From CAZWTD01 sp964637345 (GTDB lineage: Bacteria > Patescibacteriota > Patescibacteriia > HK-STAS-PATE-3): a DNA stretch of 64,000 nucleotides. The stretch spans positions 9,781-73,780 of the forward strand of contig CAZWTD010000003.1 in NCBI GenBank assembly GCA_964637345.1, in the 5' to 3' direction. Both the position numbers and the translations under genes were made by a program. A model generated the notes under the pieces. That model saw only the letters and a program-made list of their open reading frames with translations. It had not been told where the DNA came from and ran no database searches. Shown here one piece after another: positions 9,135-17,568 of the stretch. How positions within the stretch are numbered: the stretch's first letter is position 1; each line of letters begins with the position of its first letter.

Positions 9135-10195
9135 ATGTCGTTTTGTGTGGCGGTGGAACCGGTGGGCCGGTTACTGCATTGTTAGCAATCGCTGATGAGA
9201 TGCGCCGCCGGGATCCAAGCTGCAGTTTTCAGTTTATTGGAACGCAGTCGGGTCCGGAGCGCTTGCTCGTTGAGGCTGCACAGATACCATTTATGAGCAT
9301 CTCGGCTGGAAAGCTTCGGCGATACCTTGACTGGAGAAACGTCACGGATATTTTCAGGATTATTGTCGGCTTCACGCAGTCCTTTCGCTTGCTAAAATCG
9401 TTGCGGCCGGATCTTGTTATTTCGACTGGAAGCTTTGTCGCCGTCCCACTCGTCTGGGCGGCCTCGGTGCTCAAAATTCCCGCAATGACGCATCAACTCG
9501 ATATTGACCCCGGACTTGCTAATCGCTTAATGCTTCCCTTTGTTCGCCTCTGTACCGTCGGTTTTTCTGAAACGGTTGTTGAGCTTCGGTCCGCAAAAGC
9601 CGTTCAGACCGGAAACCCGTTTCGTGCTTCAGTGACCGAGGGAAATACCGCCCGGGCTCGTCGTTTGTTTGACTTACGTGACGATTTACCGGTAGTGCTT
9701 TGTACTGGTGGCGGGACCGGAGCGGCGCGCCTCAACCATCTTTTCCTCGGGGCTGCGATGAAACTCTTTGATCGTTGTCAGGTCATTCATATCACCGGAA
9801 AAGGAAAGCGGCTCTTAACGCTCAACCATCCGAATTACCACTCGTACGAATTTTTACTTGAGGAGATGCGAGATGCGCTCGCTGTGGCTGACGTAGTAGT
9901 CAGCCGGGCCGGCCTCGCAACACTCACGGAATTAAGCGTGTTGCGGAAGCCGACGATTCTCGTCCCAATTTCGGGGTCACATCAAGAACGAAACGCGCAA
10001 TTTTATGGTCAACGCGATGCGGCTCTCGTGCTCGAAGAGCCGACCTTAACGGATAGTCTTTTTGCGCAACACATCAGCCGACTTCTCGATGACTCTGGCG
10101 AACGGCAACGCTTGTCTGATCGCATGGGAAGCCTCGCTGCTCCCGACGCGAATCGAAGAGTTGTCGATGAGATTCTGAAACTCATTCCCGTATGA
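9131..10195 (+). CDS. murG: Lipid II synthase MurG
   Basis: 354-residue peripheral membrane GT28 enzyme that adds GlcNAc to lipid I. The N-terminal glycine loop is at residues 7-12, the second glycine loop CTGGGTGAARLN is near 195, and the donor-site motif SRAGLATLTEL is near 258. The residue after the first loop is Pro (GGGTGGPVTA), whereas typical MurG has a near-invariant His there. The order ftsW-murG-murC-murB is the classical dcw order. It overlaps murC by four bases (ATGA). Confidence 0.93.
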   Translation: MNVVLCGGGTGGPVTALLAIADEMRRRDPSCSFQFIGTQSGPERLLVEAAQIPFMSISAGKLRRYLDWRNVTDIFRIIVGFTQSFRLLKSLRPDLVISTGSFVAVPLVWAASVLKIPAMTHQLDIDPGLANRLMLPFVRLCTVGFSETVVELRSAKAVQTGNPFRASVTEGNTARARRLFDLRDDLPVVLCTGGGTGAARLNHLFLGAAMKLFDRCQVIHITGKGKRLLTLNHPNYHSYEFLLEEMRDALAVADVVVSRAGLATLTELSVLRKPTILVPISGSHQERNAQFYGQRDAALVLEEPTLTDSLFAQHISRLLDDSGERQRLSDRMGSLAAPDANRRVVDEILKLIPV

Positions 10196-11559
10196 AGATT
10201 CGCGACGCTCATCATGTGCACTGTGCTGGAATCGGGGGGATTGGTATTAGCGCCTTGGCGCGCTGGCTACGATCGCTTGGTATTCCCGTGACCGGGTCAG
10301 ACCTTAGCGAATCGGTTGTTATCGAAGGACTGCGGCAGCTTGGAGTGGATGTTCAGGTCGGCGAGTCAGGGAAAAATCTCCCCGAGGAAGTCGATGTTCT
10401 TGTCTATAGTCCGGCGATTTCGGAGCAAGACCCGCTCCGCGTCCAAGCCCAATCACGGTCTCTTGTGCAGCTTAGTTATCCGGAAGCCCTCGCTCAGCTA
10501 CTTGAAGGATATGTAAGTGTTGCTGTTGCTGGAACGCACGGCAAGACAACAACGACTGCGATGCTCGGCTCGATTCTTGAAGCCGCTGGCCTCGACCCAG
10601 TCGTGGTTGTCGGAAGTCTTATTCCAGCTTGGTCGGGAAATTTTCGTCAAGGCCGAGGAAAGATATGCGTGTTTGAGGCTGACGAGTACAATCGTTCCTT
10701 TCTCGCGTATCATCCGAATCATATTGTCGTTACCAATATTGATAAAGACCACCTCGATACTTACCGTGGACTTGAGGACATTATGAGTACCTTCCAACAG
10801 TTTGTCGGCCAGATTCAGCCAAATGGCTCGATTATCCGAAACGCGGATGACGTGAATTCTGCTCGATTGAAGGGTTTGGAGGGAACCACGGTGCATGAGG
10901 TAAGTGTTCGTCAGTTGGTGAACCTTGCGCCAAGAACTGATACGTTCGGAATTGAGGGGTTTCACCCAGCGTTTGGTCGCATTGCGCTCGCTGTCCCTGG
11001 CGTTCACATGATGGCCAATGCTCTTGCCGCCGCCGCTGCTGCCTCTGCTCTTGGAGTGTCGACAGAAGCGATCCAGCGAGGCTTAGCTTCGTATGCAGGC
11101 GCCTGGCGAAGATTTGAACGGGTAGGTGAGTTGAACCAGGCTCCGGTGTACTCTGACTACGCGCACCATCCGACCGAGATACAAGCAACGCTTGATGCTG
11201 CTCGAGCGGCTTTCCCCGATCAGCGCATTGTCGTTCTTTTCCAGCCGCATCAGCAGCGTCGACTTCGCCTTCTTTTTGACGACTTTGTGAAGAGCCTCGA
11301 AGGTCAACAGAACCTCGGCGTTATCGAAACGTATGAAGTCCCCGGCCGAGAGGATCGCGAGTTATCCGATAGGAATGCGGCGACGTTGGTTCAGGAGCTC
11401 GCTCGACGCGGCGCAGGAGCGCAGTATTTTTCAACCTTGAACGAGGGAATAACATGGCTTCAAAAGGAAGCGCACTCAGGCTCAATTCTTCTCTGTTTAG
11501 GAGCAGGTAGTATTCACGCAGCAATTACCTCATTGTTATCAGGAAGCCGCCATGCCTGA
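10192..11559 (+). CDS. murC: UDP-N-acetylmuramate--L-alanine ligase MurC
   Basis: 455-residue Mur ligase that attaches L-Ala to UDP-MurNAc. Visible motifs: GIGGIGISALA near residue 9, ATP loop AGTHGKTTTTAM near 109, DEYNRSFL near 162, NIDKDHLDTY near 180 and SDYAHHPTEI near 320. All catalytic landmarks are present and the length is normal. It overlaps murG by four bases and murB by eight. Confidence 0.96.
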   Translation: MKIRDAHHVHCAGIGGIGISALARWLRSLGIPVTGSDLSESVVIEGLRQLGVDVQVGESGKNLPEEVDVLVYSPAISEQDPLRVQAQSRSLVQLSYPEALAQLLEGYVSVAVAGTHGKTTTTAMLGSILEAAGLDPVVVVGSLIPAWSGNFRQGRGKICVFEADEYNRSFLAYHPNHIVVTNIDKDHLDTYRGLEDIMSTFQQFVGQIQPNGSIIRNADDVNSARLKGLEGTTVHEVSVRQLVNLAPRTDTFGIEGFHPAFGRIALAVPGVHMMANALAAAAAASALGVSTEAIQRGLASYAGAWRRFERVGELNQAPVYSDYAHHPTEIQATLDAARAAFPDQRIVVLFQPHQQRRLRLLFDDFVKSLEGQQNLGVIETYEVPGREDRELSDRNAATLVQELARRGAGAQYFSTLNEGITWLQKEAHSGSILLCLGAGSIHAAITSLLSGSRHA

Positions 11560-12469
11560 TTTAGAACAACAACTCGAGCAATTTCGTGAACGCTTCCCCG
11601 CGCTTCGACTCAAGGAGCCACTCGCGCCACATACCTATTTTAAGGTTGGCGGACCAGCCCAGGCCTACCTCCATCCAGGAACGATTGAAGAATTTGAAGC
11701 AGCCGTTTTAACGGCAATTACGCTCGGGATTCCCTACACGGTTATCGGCGGCGGGGCGAATATTCTCGTAGCAGATCAGGGCGTCTCAGGGCTCGTCCTT
11801 CGGAATGGCGGAAAGCTTTGCCGACGCCTTGAGTCCGGCCGCATTTTAGCTGATGCAGGAGTCCCGCTCGGCGGGCTCATGAACGAAGCTGGACAAGCCG
11901 CATTAACAGGTTTTGAATTCCTCGCCGGAATTCCCGGGACCGTGGGCGGTGCGGTTTTTGGAAATGCTGGAGGGAAAGACTTGGCGACAGGAGACCGAAT
12001 TGAGTCGGTTCGTTGGATCGATGCGTCAGGCAAGATTCAAGAGAGTTCTCAAGCAGACTGTTCTTTCTCCTATCGATCAAGTCGTTTTAAGCAAAACGGG
12101 GGAGTCGTCCTTCAAGCTACCTTTCAGCTTGAGCCCGGCGATCCAGTCCTTATTCGAACAACGATTGAGCAGGCTCTTCAGCGAAAGCGTTCTGTTCAGC
12201 CGCTTGGAAGCGCGTCGGCTGGCTGCGTTTTTACGAACCCGCCCGGCCAATCAGCCGGTCGCTTAATTGATGAAGCTGGTTTGAAGGGAAAGCGAATTGG
12301 GGGCGCCGAGGTGTCTTCGGTTCATGGGAATTTTATTATCAACGCGGATCATGCGAGCGCGGAAGATATTATTATTCTCATTAGTTATCTTAAGCAGCAG
12401 ATTCGCGATCGATTTGGCGTGCAGCTTCAGGAAGAAATTCGTTACATCGGTTTTTCGCACCATGAATAA
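11552..12469 (+). CDS. murB: UDP-N-acetylenolpyruvoylglucosamine reductase MurB
   Basis: 305-residue FAD-dependent reductase that makes UDP-MurNAc. FAD-binding features are seen: YFKVGGPA near residue 30, GGGANILV near 70 and FLAGIPGTVGGAVFGNAG near 128. YRSSRFK (near 173), the GSASAGCVFTNP stretch (near 213) and the late Glu (EEIRYIG) match the active site. In GSASAGCVF a Ser or Cys must act as proton donor, as in the Cys/Ser-variable type II family. It overlaps murC by eight bases (ATGCCTGA) and the next gene by eight (ATGAATAA). Confidence 0.95.
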   Translation: MPDLEQQLEQFRERFPALRLKEPLAPHTYFKVGGPAQAYLHPGTIEEFEAAVLTAITLGIPYTVIGGGANILVADQGVSGLVLRNGGKLCRRLESGRILADAGVPLGGLMNEAGQAALTGFEFLAGIPGTVGGAVFGNAGGKDLATGDRIESVRWIDASGKIQESSQADCSFSYRSSRFKQNGGVVLQATFQLEPGDPVLIRTTIEQALQRKRSVQPLGSASAGCVFTNPPGQSAGRLIDEAGLKGKRIGGAEVSSVHGNFIINADHASAEDIIILISYLKQQIRDRFGVQLQEEIRYIGFSHHE

Positions 12470-12800
12470 CCTTTCGCTCACCAATCACGATGCAGTTGCG
12501 TCCCAGTCTGAGGAATATCTTCGGATGAAGCTTGAACGCGTCGAGGAATATTCCGGTCCGATTGCGTCGGCTCGCGCGGTTTTTCGGCGGAATCATCATC
12601 ATCGAAGCGGCGACGTGTGGAGCTTGCGCGTTCAACTTGACGCTGAGCATGGATTAGTTACTGCAGCATGTGATGCGCCCGATGAGCGAAGCGCAATCGA
12701 TCGAGTTCAAGAGAAGCTTGAGCAGCAATATCGCCACCGTCGGCGGAGCGCTTTACAGTCGAATCGGAAGAGGGTAGAGTATTCGGACGACGACGTATGA
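12462..12800 (+). CDS. Short ribosome hibernation factor (HPF/RaiA family)
   Basis: 112-residue basic protein resembling the S30AE fold: N-terminal helix with EEYLRMKLERVEEYSG, beta strands around ARAVFRRN and WSLRVQL, the ACDAPDERSAIDRV element (family consensus a....D.yaAID) and a basic C-terminal helix. The length fits short HPF/RaiA without the dimerising C-terminal domain of long HPF. Such proteins bind the small subunit in stationary phase. A longer reading frame runs back into murB, but the ATG at 12462 overlapping the murB stop is preferred. HPF next to secA is also known in other bacteria. Confidence 0.75.
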   Translation: MNNLSLTNHDAVASQSEEYLRMKLERVEEYSGPIASARAVFRRNHHHRSGDVWSLRVQLDAEHGLVTAACDAPDERSAIDRVQEKLEQQYRHRRRSALQSNRKRVEYSDDDV

Positions 12801-15451
12801 AGCTGAATATTTTTGGCGATCCTAACGCGAAGATGATTCGCTCGCTCGAGCCCTTGGTTCGGGCGGTGAATGCGTTCGCGAAAGAGTTCGAGGGGCGACC
12901 GGTTCGTCAGCTCGTTCAGCGGTTCCAGGAATTGCGAAGCCAAGCCCCAAGCATGGACGACGCTGCCTTTGACCGTATACTTCCGGAGGTATTTGCGATC
13001 GTCCGAGAAGTTTCTGCTCAGGTGCTCCACCTACGACATTTTGACGAGCAGTTGATGGGCGGCGTTGTGCTCCATCAAGGAAAGATTGCCGAAATGCGTA
13101 CCGGTGAAGGGAAAACCCTCGTTGCTACACTTCCTGTTGCATTGAACGCCCTACGTGGACGAGGAGTTCATGTCGTGACGGTGAACGATTATCTTGCTAA
13201 GCGCGATGCGCAGTGGATGGGCGCGCTCTATCATGCCCTTGGATTGAGTGTTGGAATTATTCAACACGAGGCCGCGTTTCTTTATGATCCGGAGGCGCAT
13301 CCGAGCGATGAGCGACTAGATCGCTTGCGCCCAGTTGAACGGCACGAGGCCTACGCAGCGGATATAACCTATGGGACAAACAACGAGTTCGGGTTTGACT
13401 ATCTCCGCGACAATATGGTTCCGGACCAAAGCCGTAAAGTACAGCGCGGGCTTTCATATGCGATCGTCGATGAAGTAGACTCGATTCTCATTGACGAGGC
13501 TCGAACTCCCTTAATTATTTCCGCGCCGGCCGAAGAGTCGACCGATCAGTATTATCGTTTCGCTGAGCTCGTACGGAGGCTCGAGGCAGGAACTGATTAT
13601 TCGATCGACGAGAAGCTGCGCGCCTCGACGTTGACGGAAGCCGGGATTACCAAGATGGAGCAAGCCTTAGGGCTTGGGAATATTTACGAGGCAGGCGGGA
13701 TGGAGACCGTTCATCATCTCGAACAAGCGCTGAAAGCGGAAACCTTATTCCAACGCGATCGAGATTACGTCGTAAAGGACGGCGAAGTCATTATCGTTGA
13801 TGAGTTTACGGGACGTTTGATGTTTGGCCGCCGTTTTTCCGAGGGGCTTCATCAGGCAATCGAGGCGAAAGAAGGCGTTGAGATAAAGAAGGAAAGTGAA
13901 ACACTCGCAACAATTTCCTTTCAGAATCTCTTCCGGCTTTACGCGAAACTATCCGGGATGACTGGAACGGCCGTAACCGAGGCTGAGGAGTTTTCGAAAA
14001 TTTATTCCCTAGAGGTTGTTATTATCCCGACCCACCGTCCAATGGTTCGGAAGGACGCCCCGGACAGCGTCTATCAGTCCGAAAAAGGGAAGTTTCTTGC
14101 CGTGGTTCGAGAGATTAAGCAGCGGCATGAACTTGGCCAGCCGGTTCTCGTTGGAACAATTTCAATTGAGAAAAATGAAATACTTGGCGAGCTGCTTAGC
14201 CGTGAGGGCATTCCTCATGAATTGCTGAATGCGAAAAACCACGAACGTGAAGCTGCAATTATTAGCCAGGCAGGCCGACGCGGCGCCGTGACCGTCGCAA
14301 CAAATATGGCAGGTCGCGGCGTTGACATCATCCTCGGAGGTAGTCCGCCCGATCCGGAAGAGGCTGCTTTTGTTCGTTCGGTCGGCGGTCTACATGTACT
14401 CGGGACTGAACGGCATGAATCTCGCCGCATTGATAATCAGCTCCGAGGCCGTTCCGGACGGCAGGGAGACCCAGGCTCATCACAGTTTTTTGTCAGCATG
14501 GACGATGACCTGATGCGGATTTTCGGGTCTGATCGCCTGAAGGGGCTTATGGGACGACTCGGTCTGCCTGAAGACACGCCGATTGAAAATAGTCTTGTTT
14601 CACGCTCGATTGAAGCTGCGCAAAAGAAAGTTGAAGGCCATAACTTCGATATTCGAAAACATCTCGTTGAGTACGACGACGTGATGAATAAGCATCGTGA
14701 GGTCATTTACCGAAAACGAAATGAGTTCCTTGAGCTTCCAGTCGAGGAGCGAAAAGCGAAAATAGTAGAGCTCGTTTCCGGCGAGCTGTCGAATATCGTG
14801 TCCCTGCATACCGCCTCAGAAGATGAACATAGCTGGGCAATTGAAGATATTTACAAAGCGGTTGACGCGTTATTCCCGGTAAGCATCGAACAGCGCATTC
14901 AACTCGATGATTTACGAGCGCAGGCCGGGGATGAGGCTCACGATGCGCGGGCGAGAGCTGGAATGATTTCTTACCTTAACGGGCTAGCTTCGAACTCCTA
15001 TAACGCTCTTGAGCAAGCCCTTGGAGCCGACCGGATGCGGCTTATTGAGCTGGGTTTAGCCTTACGAACGATTGATACGCTCTGGATTGAGCATCTTGAC
15101 CTCATGGATCATCTTCGGCGGGGGATCGGTCTCCGCGGTTACGGCCAACGAGATCCGCTTGTCGAGTACAAACGCGAGGCCTACGCCCTCTTTACCCAGC
15201 TCATGAATTCAGTAAATTCTACGATTGTGTACTCGATTTTCCGCATGGGGGCGGCCCAGCATATCGCTACATCAAGCCCAATGCAGCGCAGTCGCCTTAC
15301 CGTTTCAGCCCCGGCAAAGGAAATGCAGCCGCAGAGCGCCACAGAATCAAGCTCTGCTCCCCGCGCTACCCCGGATCAGCCGAAAGTAGGCCGGAACGAC
15401 CCTTGCCCGTGTGGAAGTGGAAAAAAGTATAAGAAGTGTCACGGAGCTTAA
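12797..15451 (+). CDS. secA: Preprotein translocase ATPase SecA
   Basis: 884-residue motor that drives unfolded preproteins through SecYEG. Walker A TGEGKT is at residues 102-107, followed by TVNDYLAKRD, a DEVDSILIDEARTPLIIS Walker B region near 218, and the helicase motifs VATNMAGRGVDI and RGRSGRQGDPG. The C-terminus ends with a CPCGSGKKYKKCH zinc-binding tail that contacts SecB or ribosomes in other bacteria. A Pro/Ser/Ala-rich linker precedes it. It overlaps the hibernation factor by four bases and is the last gene before a palindrome and a strong promoter. Confidence 0.97.
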   Translation: MKLNIFGDPNAKMIRSLEPLVRAVNAFAKEFEGRPVRQLVQRFQELRSQAPSMDDAAFDRILPEVFAIVREVSAQVLHLRHFDEQLMGGVVLHQGKIAEMRTGEGKTLVATLPVALNALRGRGVHVVTVNDYLAKRDAQWMGALYHALGLSVGIIQHEAAFLYDPEAHPSDERLDRLRPVERHEAYAADITYGTNNEFGFDYLRDNMVPDQSRKVQRGLSYAIVDEVDSILIDEARTPLIISAPAEESTDQYYRFAELVRRLEAGTDYSIDEKLRASTLTEAGITKMEQALGLGNIYEAGGMETVHHLEQALKAETLFQRDRDYVVKDGEVIIVDEFTGRLMFGRRFSEGLHQAIEAKEGVEIKKESETLATISFQNLFRLYAKLSGMTGTAVTEAEEFSKIYSLEVVIIPTHRPMVRKDAPDSVYQSEKGKFLAVVREIKQRHELGQPVLVGTISIEKNEILGELLSREGIPHELLNAKNHEREAAIISQAGRRGAVTVATNMAGRGVDIILGGSPPDPEEAAFVRSVGGLHVLGTERHESRRIDNQLRGRSGRQGDPGSSQFFVSMDDDLMRIFGSDRLKGLMGRLGLPEDTPIENSLVSRSIEAAQKKVEGHNFDIRKHLVEYDDVMNKHREVIYRKRNEFLELPVEERKAKIVELVSGELSNIVSLHTASEDEHSWAIEDIYKAVDALFPVSIEQRIQLDDLRAQAGDEAHDARARAGMISYLNGLASNSYNALEQALGADRMRLIELGLALRTIDTLWIEHLDLMDHLRRGIGLRGYGQRDPLVEYKREAYALFTQLMNSVNSTIVYSIFRMGAAQHIATSSPMQRSRLTVSAPAKEMQPQSATESSSAPRATPDQPKVGRNDPCPCGSGKKYKKCHGA

Positions 15452-15471
15452 TTTTGCTAATATTAGCAAAA
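15452..15471. promoter_or_regulatory. Perfect 20-base palindrome after secA
   Basis: TTTTGCTAATATTAGCAAAA is a perfect inverted repeat with no loop, starting directly after the secA stop and ending 34 bases before the -35 of the infA operon. Transcribed rightward it would be followed by A, not U, so it does not look like a standard terminator. A dimeric regulator's operator is the simplest reading. The regulator is unknown. Confidence 0.45.
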
Positions 15472-15505
15472 AAAGTTAGAATGTGGGCGAAGCACGCCAT
15501 TTTGC

Positions 15506-15534
15506 TTGACAGTTTATTTGCCGCCGGGTATAGT
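15506..15534 (+). promoter_or_regulatory. Strong promoter of the infA-ribosomal operon
   Basis: TTGACA (15506-15511), a 17-base spacer and TATAGT (15529-15534) form the best sigma70-type match in the window. The start would be near 15541, leaving a leader of about 110 bases before infA with no clear binding site and no ORF of interest. The long leader could be a target for feedback by a ribosomal protein. Confidence 0.8.
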
Positions 15535-15650
15535 TGCACACGAACGCACGACTTTTTGATGATCTCGTTGCTAGAGCCTTTCTTTCGTCAGTCCCAATTT
15601 ATCGGGAAGGAAGAAACCTCGAATATGAGATTCCAGGGTCGTTTGCGCGT

Positions 15651-15911
15651 ATGAACCAACCAAATCCTACCGAAAAAGGGAAGCTCCAAGTTTCCGAAAA
15701 TAAGAAAGGATTCATCGAGGTTCTTGGAACCGTTGATGAGCTCCTTCCGAACGCCATGTTTCGCGTCACACTCGAGAATGGACGAGAAATTCTCGCTCAT
15801 CTCTCAGGCCGGATGCGAATGTTCAAGATTCGCATTCTCCCGGGCGACAAGGTTACGCTCGAGATGACTCCCTACGATCTTACAAAAGGCCGGATTACCT
15901 ATCGACATTAG
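15651..15911 (+). CDS. infA: Translation initiation factor IF-1
   Basis: 86-residue OB-fold protein that occupies the A site of the 30S subunit during initiation. The family core is clear: VLGTVDELLPNAMFRVTLENG, HLSGRMR, RILPGDKVTLEMTPYDLTKGRI. There is a 20-residue polar N-terminal extension compared with E. coli IF-1. The frame is open further upstream, but the ATG at 15651 gives the expected size. First gene of the operon; the order infA-rpmJ-rpsM-rpsK matches Firmicutes. Confidence 0.95.
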   Translation: MNQPNPTEKGKLQVSENKKGFIEVLGTVDELLPNAMFRVTLENGREILAHLSGRMRMFKIRILPGDKVTLEMTPYDLTKGRITYRH

Positions 15912-15917
15912 CCTGCT

Positions 15918-16031
15918 ATGAAGGTTCGACCATCAGTCAAAATCATGTGTCAGAATTGCCGGATGGTCCGCCGGAAAAAGCGGCTCGTCGTCATTTGCTC
16001 CAATCCGAAGCATAAACAGCGACAAGGATAA
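15918..16031 (+). CDS. rpmJ: 50S ribosomal protein L36
   Basis: 37-residue zinc-ribbon protein of the large subunit, starting MKVRPSVKIMC. The zinc ligands Cys11, Cys14, Cys27 and His32 are all present (CQNC...CSNPKH), so this is the zinc-binding form. It lies between infA and rpsM, six bases after the infA stop, as in many bacteria. Confidence 0.97.
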   Translation: MKVRPSVKIMCQNCRMVRRKKRLVVICSNPKHKQRQG

Positions 16032-16033
16032 TT

Positions 16034-16426
16034 ATGGCTGCTCGACTTGCCGGGGTCATCCTCCCACACAACAAGCGCGTTGAATACGCCCTCCCGTATA
16101 TCTACGGAATTGGTCGGAGCCAAGCTTTAGCCATTCTCCGTGAAGCGAATATTGATCTCGGTATCCGTACGCAGGATTTGACGGAACGGCAGGTCAATGA
16201 CCTTCGGGAAATTATTGAGAAGCGCTTTCGCGTTGAAGGTGAGCTCCGGCGGGAAATTGCCCTGAATATTAAGCGTTTGAAAGATATTAATGCGTATCGC
16301 GGTGTCCGCCACGCACGCCAACTCCCAACTCGGGGACAGCGGACGAAGACAAATTCCCGGACTGTCCGCGGTAACGTTCGTCGAACGATGGGATCTGGTC
16401 GACGAGCCGCTGCTGAAAAGACCTAA
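16034..16426 (+). CDS. rpsM: 30S ribosomal protein S13
   Basis: 130-residue head protein of the small subunit that contacts the P-site tRNA. The GVILPHNKRVEYALPYIYGIG start, the LREIIE..FRVEGELRR middle and the RGVRHARQLPTRGQRTKTN motif are typical. The basic C-terminal tail is present. AAGGA lies seven bases before the ATG, a clear ribosome binding site in an operon where few genes have one. Confidence 0.97.
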   Translation: MAARLAGVILPHNKRVEYALPYIYGIGRSQALAILREANIDLGIRTQDLTERQVNDLREIIEKRFRVEGELRREIALNIKRLKDINAYRGVRHARQLPTRGQRTKTNSRTVRGNVRRTMGSGRRAAAEKT

Positions 16427-16431
16427 GCTCT

Positions 16432-16893
16432 ATGGCTGACGAACTCGCAACAACTGAAGCAACCCCGATTGTCGAGACGCCTACGGCTGAAGCCGCAGCG
16501 GCCGCCGTTAAAGCTCCTCGAGCCCGCGGAAAGAAGCGAAAGAAGTTTGTTGCGCATGGGCATGCGCACATTTTGGCCACCTATAACAATACGATTGTTA
16601 CGATTTCTGACCCGGCCGGAAATGTGCTCGCCTTCGCTTCATCCGGTATGGTTGGCTTCAAAGGGCCGAAGAAAGCTACTCCCTATGCCGCTGGGGTTGT
16701 TGTCCGAAATGTTGCGGAGAAGCTGAAAGATGTCGGTCTTAAGAGCGTAGATGTCTTTATTCGAGGCATCGGATCGGGCCGCGAAGCAGCTGTCCGCGCT
16801 TTGAACGCCAACGGAATCGCAGTCCAAATGATTAAAGATATTACCCCGACGCCGCATAATGGCTGCCGGCCACGTAAGATCCGCCGCGTCTAA
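16432..16893 (+). CDS. rpsK: 30S ribosomal protein S11
   Basis: 153-residue platform protein of the small subunit. The core HILATYNNTIVTISDPAGNV, GFKGPKKATPYAA and the C-terminal DITPTPHNGCRPRK with the final RRV are conserved. An N-terminal extension of about 30 residues, rich in Ala, Thr, Glu and Pro, is longer than in E. coli and probably disordered. Confidence 0.97.
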   Translation: MADELATTEATPIVETPTAEAAAAAVKAPRARGKKRKKFVAHGHAHILATYNNTIVTISDPAGNVLAFASSGMVGFKGPKKATPYAAGVVVRNVAEKLKDVGLKSVDVFIRGIGSGREAAVRALNANGIAVQMIKDITPTPHNGCRPRKIRRV

Positions 16894-16898
16894 CCCCT

Positions 16899-17531
16899 AT
16901 GGCCCGAAACCTCGACCCAAAGTGTAAGCAGTGCCGGCGAGTCGGCGAAAAACTCTTTCTGAAAGGGGAGAAGTGCTTTACGGCAAAATGTCCGATTGTC
17001 CGTCGGAATTATCCCCCAGGACAGCACGGCCAGCAATCCAGCGGCCGGGTTTCATCGTATGGTCTTCAGCTACGCGAGAAACAGAAGGCGCGAAGGATGT
17101 ATCGAATTCTCGAGCGTCAGTTCCGCGGTTACTACGAAAAAGCTATTCGGCAGCGCGGGAACACCGGTGAACGCTTTCAACAGTTCCTCGAGTGTCGGCT
17201 TGATAACGTTGTTTTTCGACTTGGATTGGCGAAGTCGCGCGATCAGGCTCGCCAGTTGATTACCCACGGTCACCTGTACGTGAATGATCGACTCGTGACT
17301 ATTCCTTCGTTCCAGGTTCGACCCGGCATGATGATCAAAGTTAACCCAGAACGGGTGAAGTTGGCATATTGGACCGAGCTTGTGAAGACCCTAATGCAGG
17401 GCCCAGATCGTCCGGCATGGTTGACCTTTAAGGCCGATGATCTATCTGGAACAGTTGACCGTCTCCCGATGGGTGACGAGCTCGCTACGGGGTTGTCAAT
17501 GCCCCAAATCGTCGAATTTTACTCTCGATAA
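16899..17531 (+). CDS. rpsD: 30S ribosomal protein S4
   Basis: 210-residue primary 16S-binding protein. The N-terminus has the four-Cys zinc site of the C+ form (C9, C12, C26, C31). The S4 RNA-binding domain follows (about 100-165: RLDNVVFRLGLAKSRDQARQLITHGHLYVND). S4 is a translational repressor of the alpha operon in E. coli; whether it acts so here cannot be read from the sequence. Confidence 0.97.
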   Translation: MARNLDPKCKQCRRVGEKLFLKGEKCFTAKCPIVRRNYPPGQHGQQSSGRVSSYGLQLREKQKARRMYRILERQFRGYYEKAIRQRGNTGERFQQFLECRLDNVVFRLGLAKSRDQARQLITHGHLYVNDRLVTIPSFQVRPGMMIKVNPERVKLAYWTELVKTLMQGPDRPAWLTFKADDLSGTVDRLPMGDELATGLSMPQIVEFYSR

Positions 17532-17539
17532 TTGTCTTT

Positions 17540-17557
17540 ACGGGCTTTGCCCGTTTT
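17540..17557 (+). terminator. Hairpin with T-run between rpsD and rpoA (attenuator-like)
   Basis: ACGGGC, loop TTT and GCCCGT form a six-pair GC-rich stem followed by TTT. It ends directly before the GGAG ribosome binding site of rpoA (17558-17561, seven bases from the ATG). The T-run is short, so partial termination or protection of the downstream mRNA is more likely than full termination. This is the only such hairpin seen inside the operon. Confidence 0.45.
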
Positions 17558-17568
17558 GGAGATAGGCT

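Noticed and set aside
12297..12461. N-terminal extension of the hibernation factor
   Set aside because: It lies wholly within murB in another frame; the family fold starts after the ATG at 12462.
15436..15654. Possible small gene between secA and infA
   Set aside because: It spans the secA end, the palindrome and both promoter boxes, and the protein resembles nothing.
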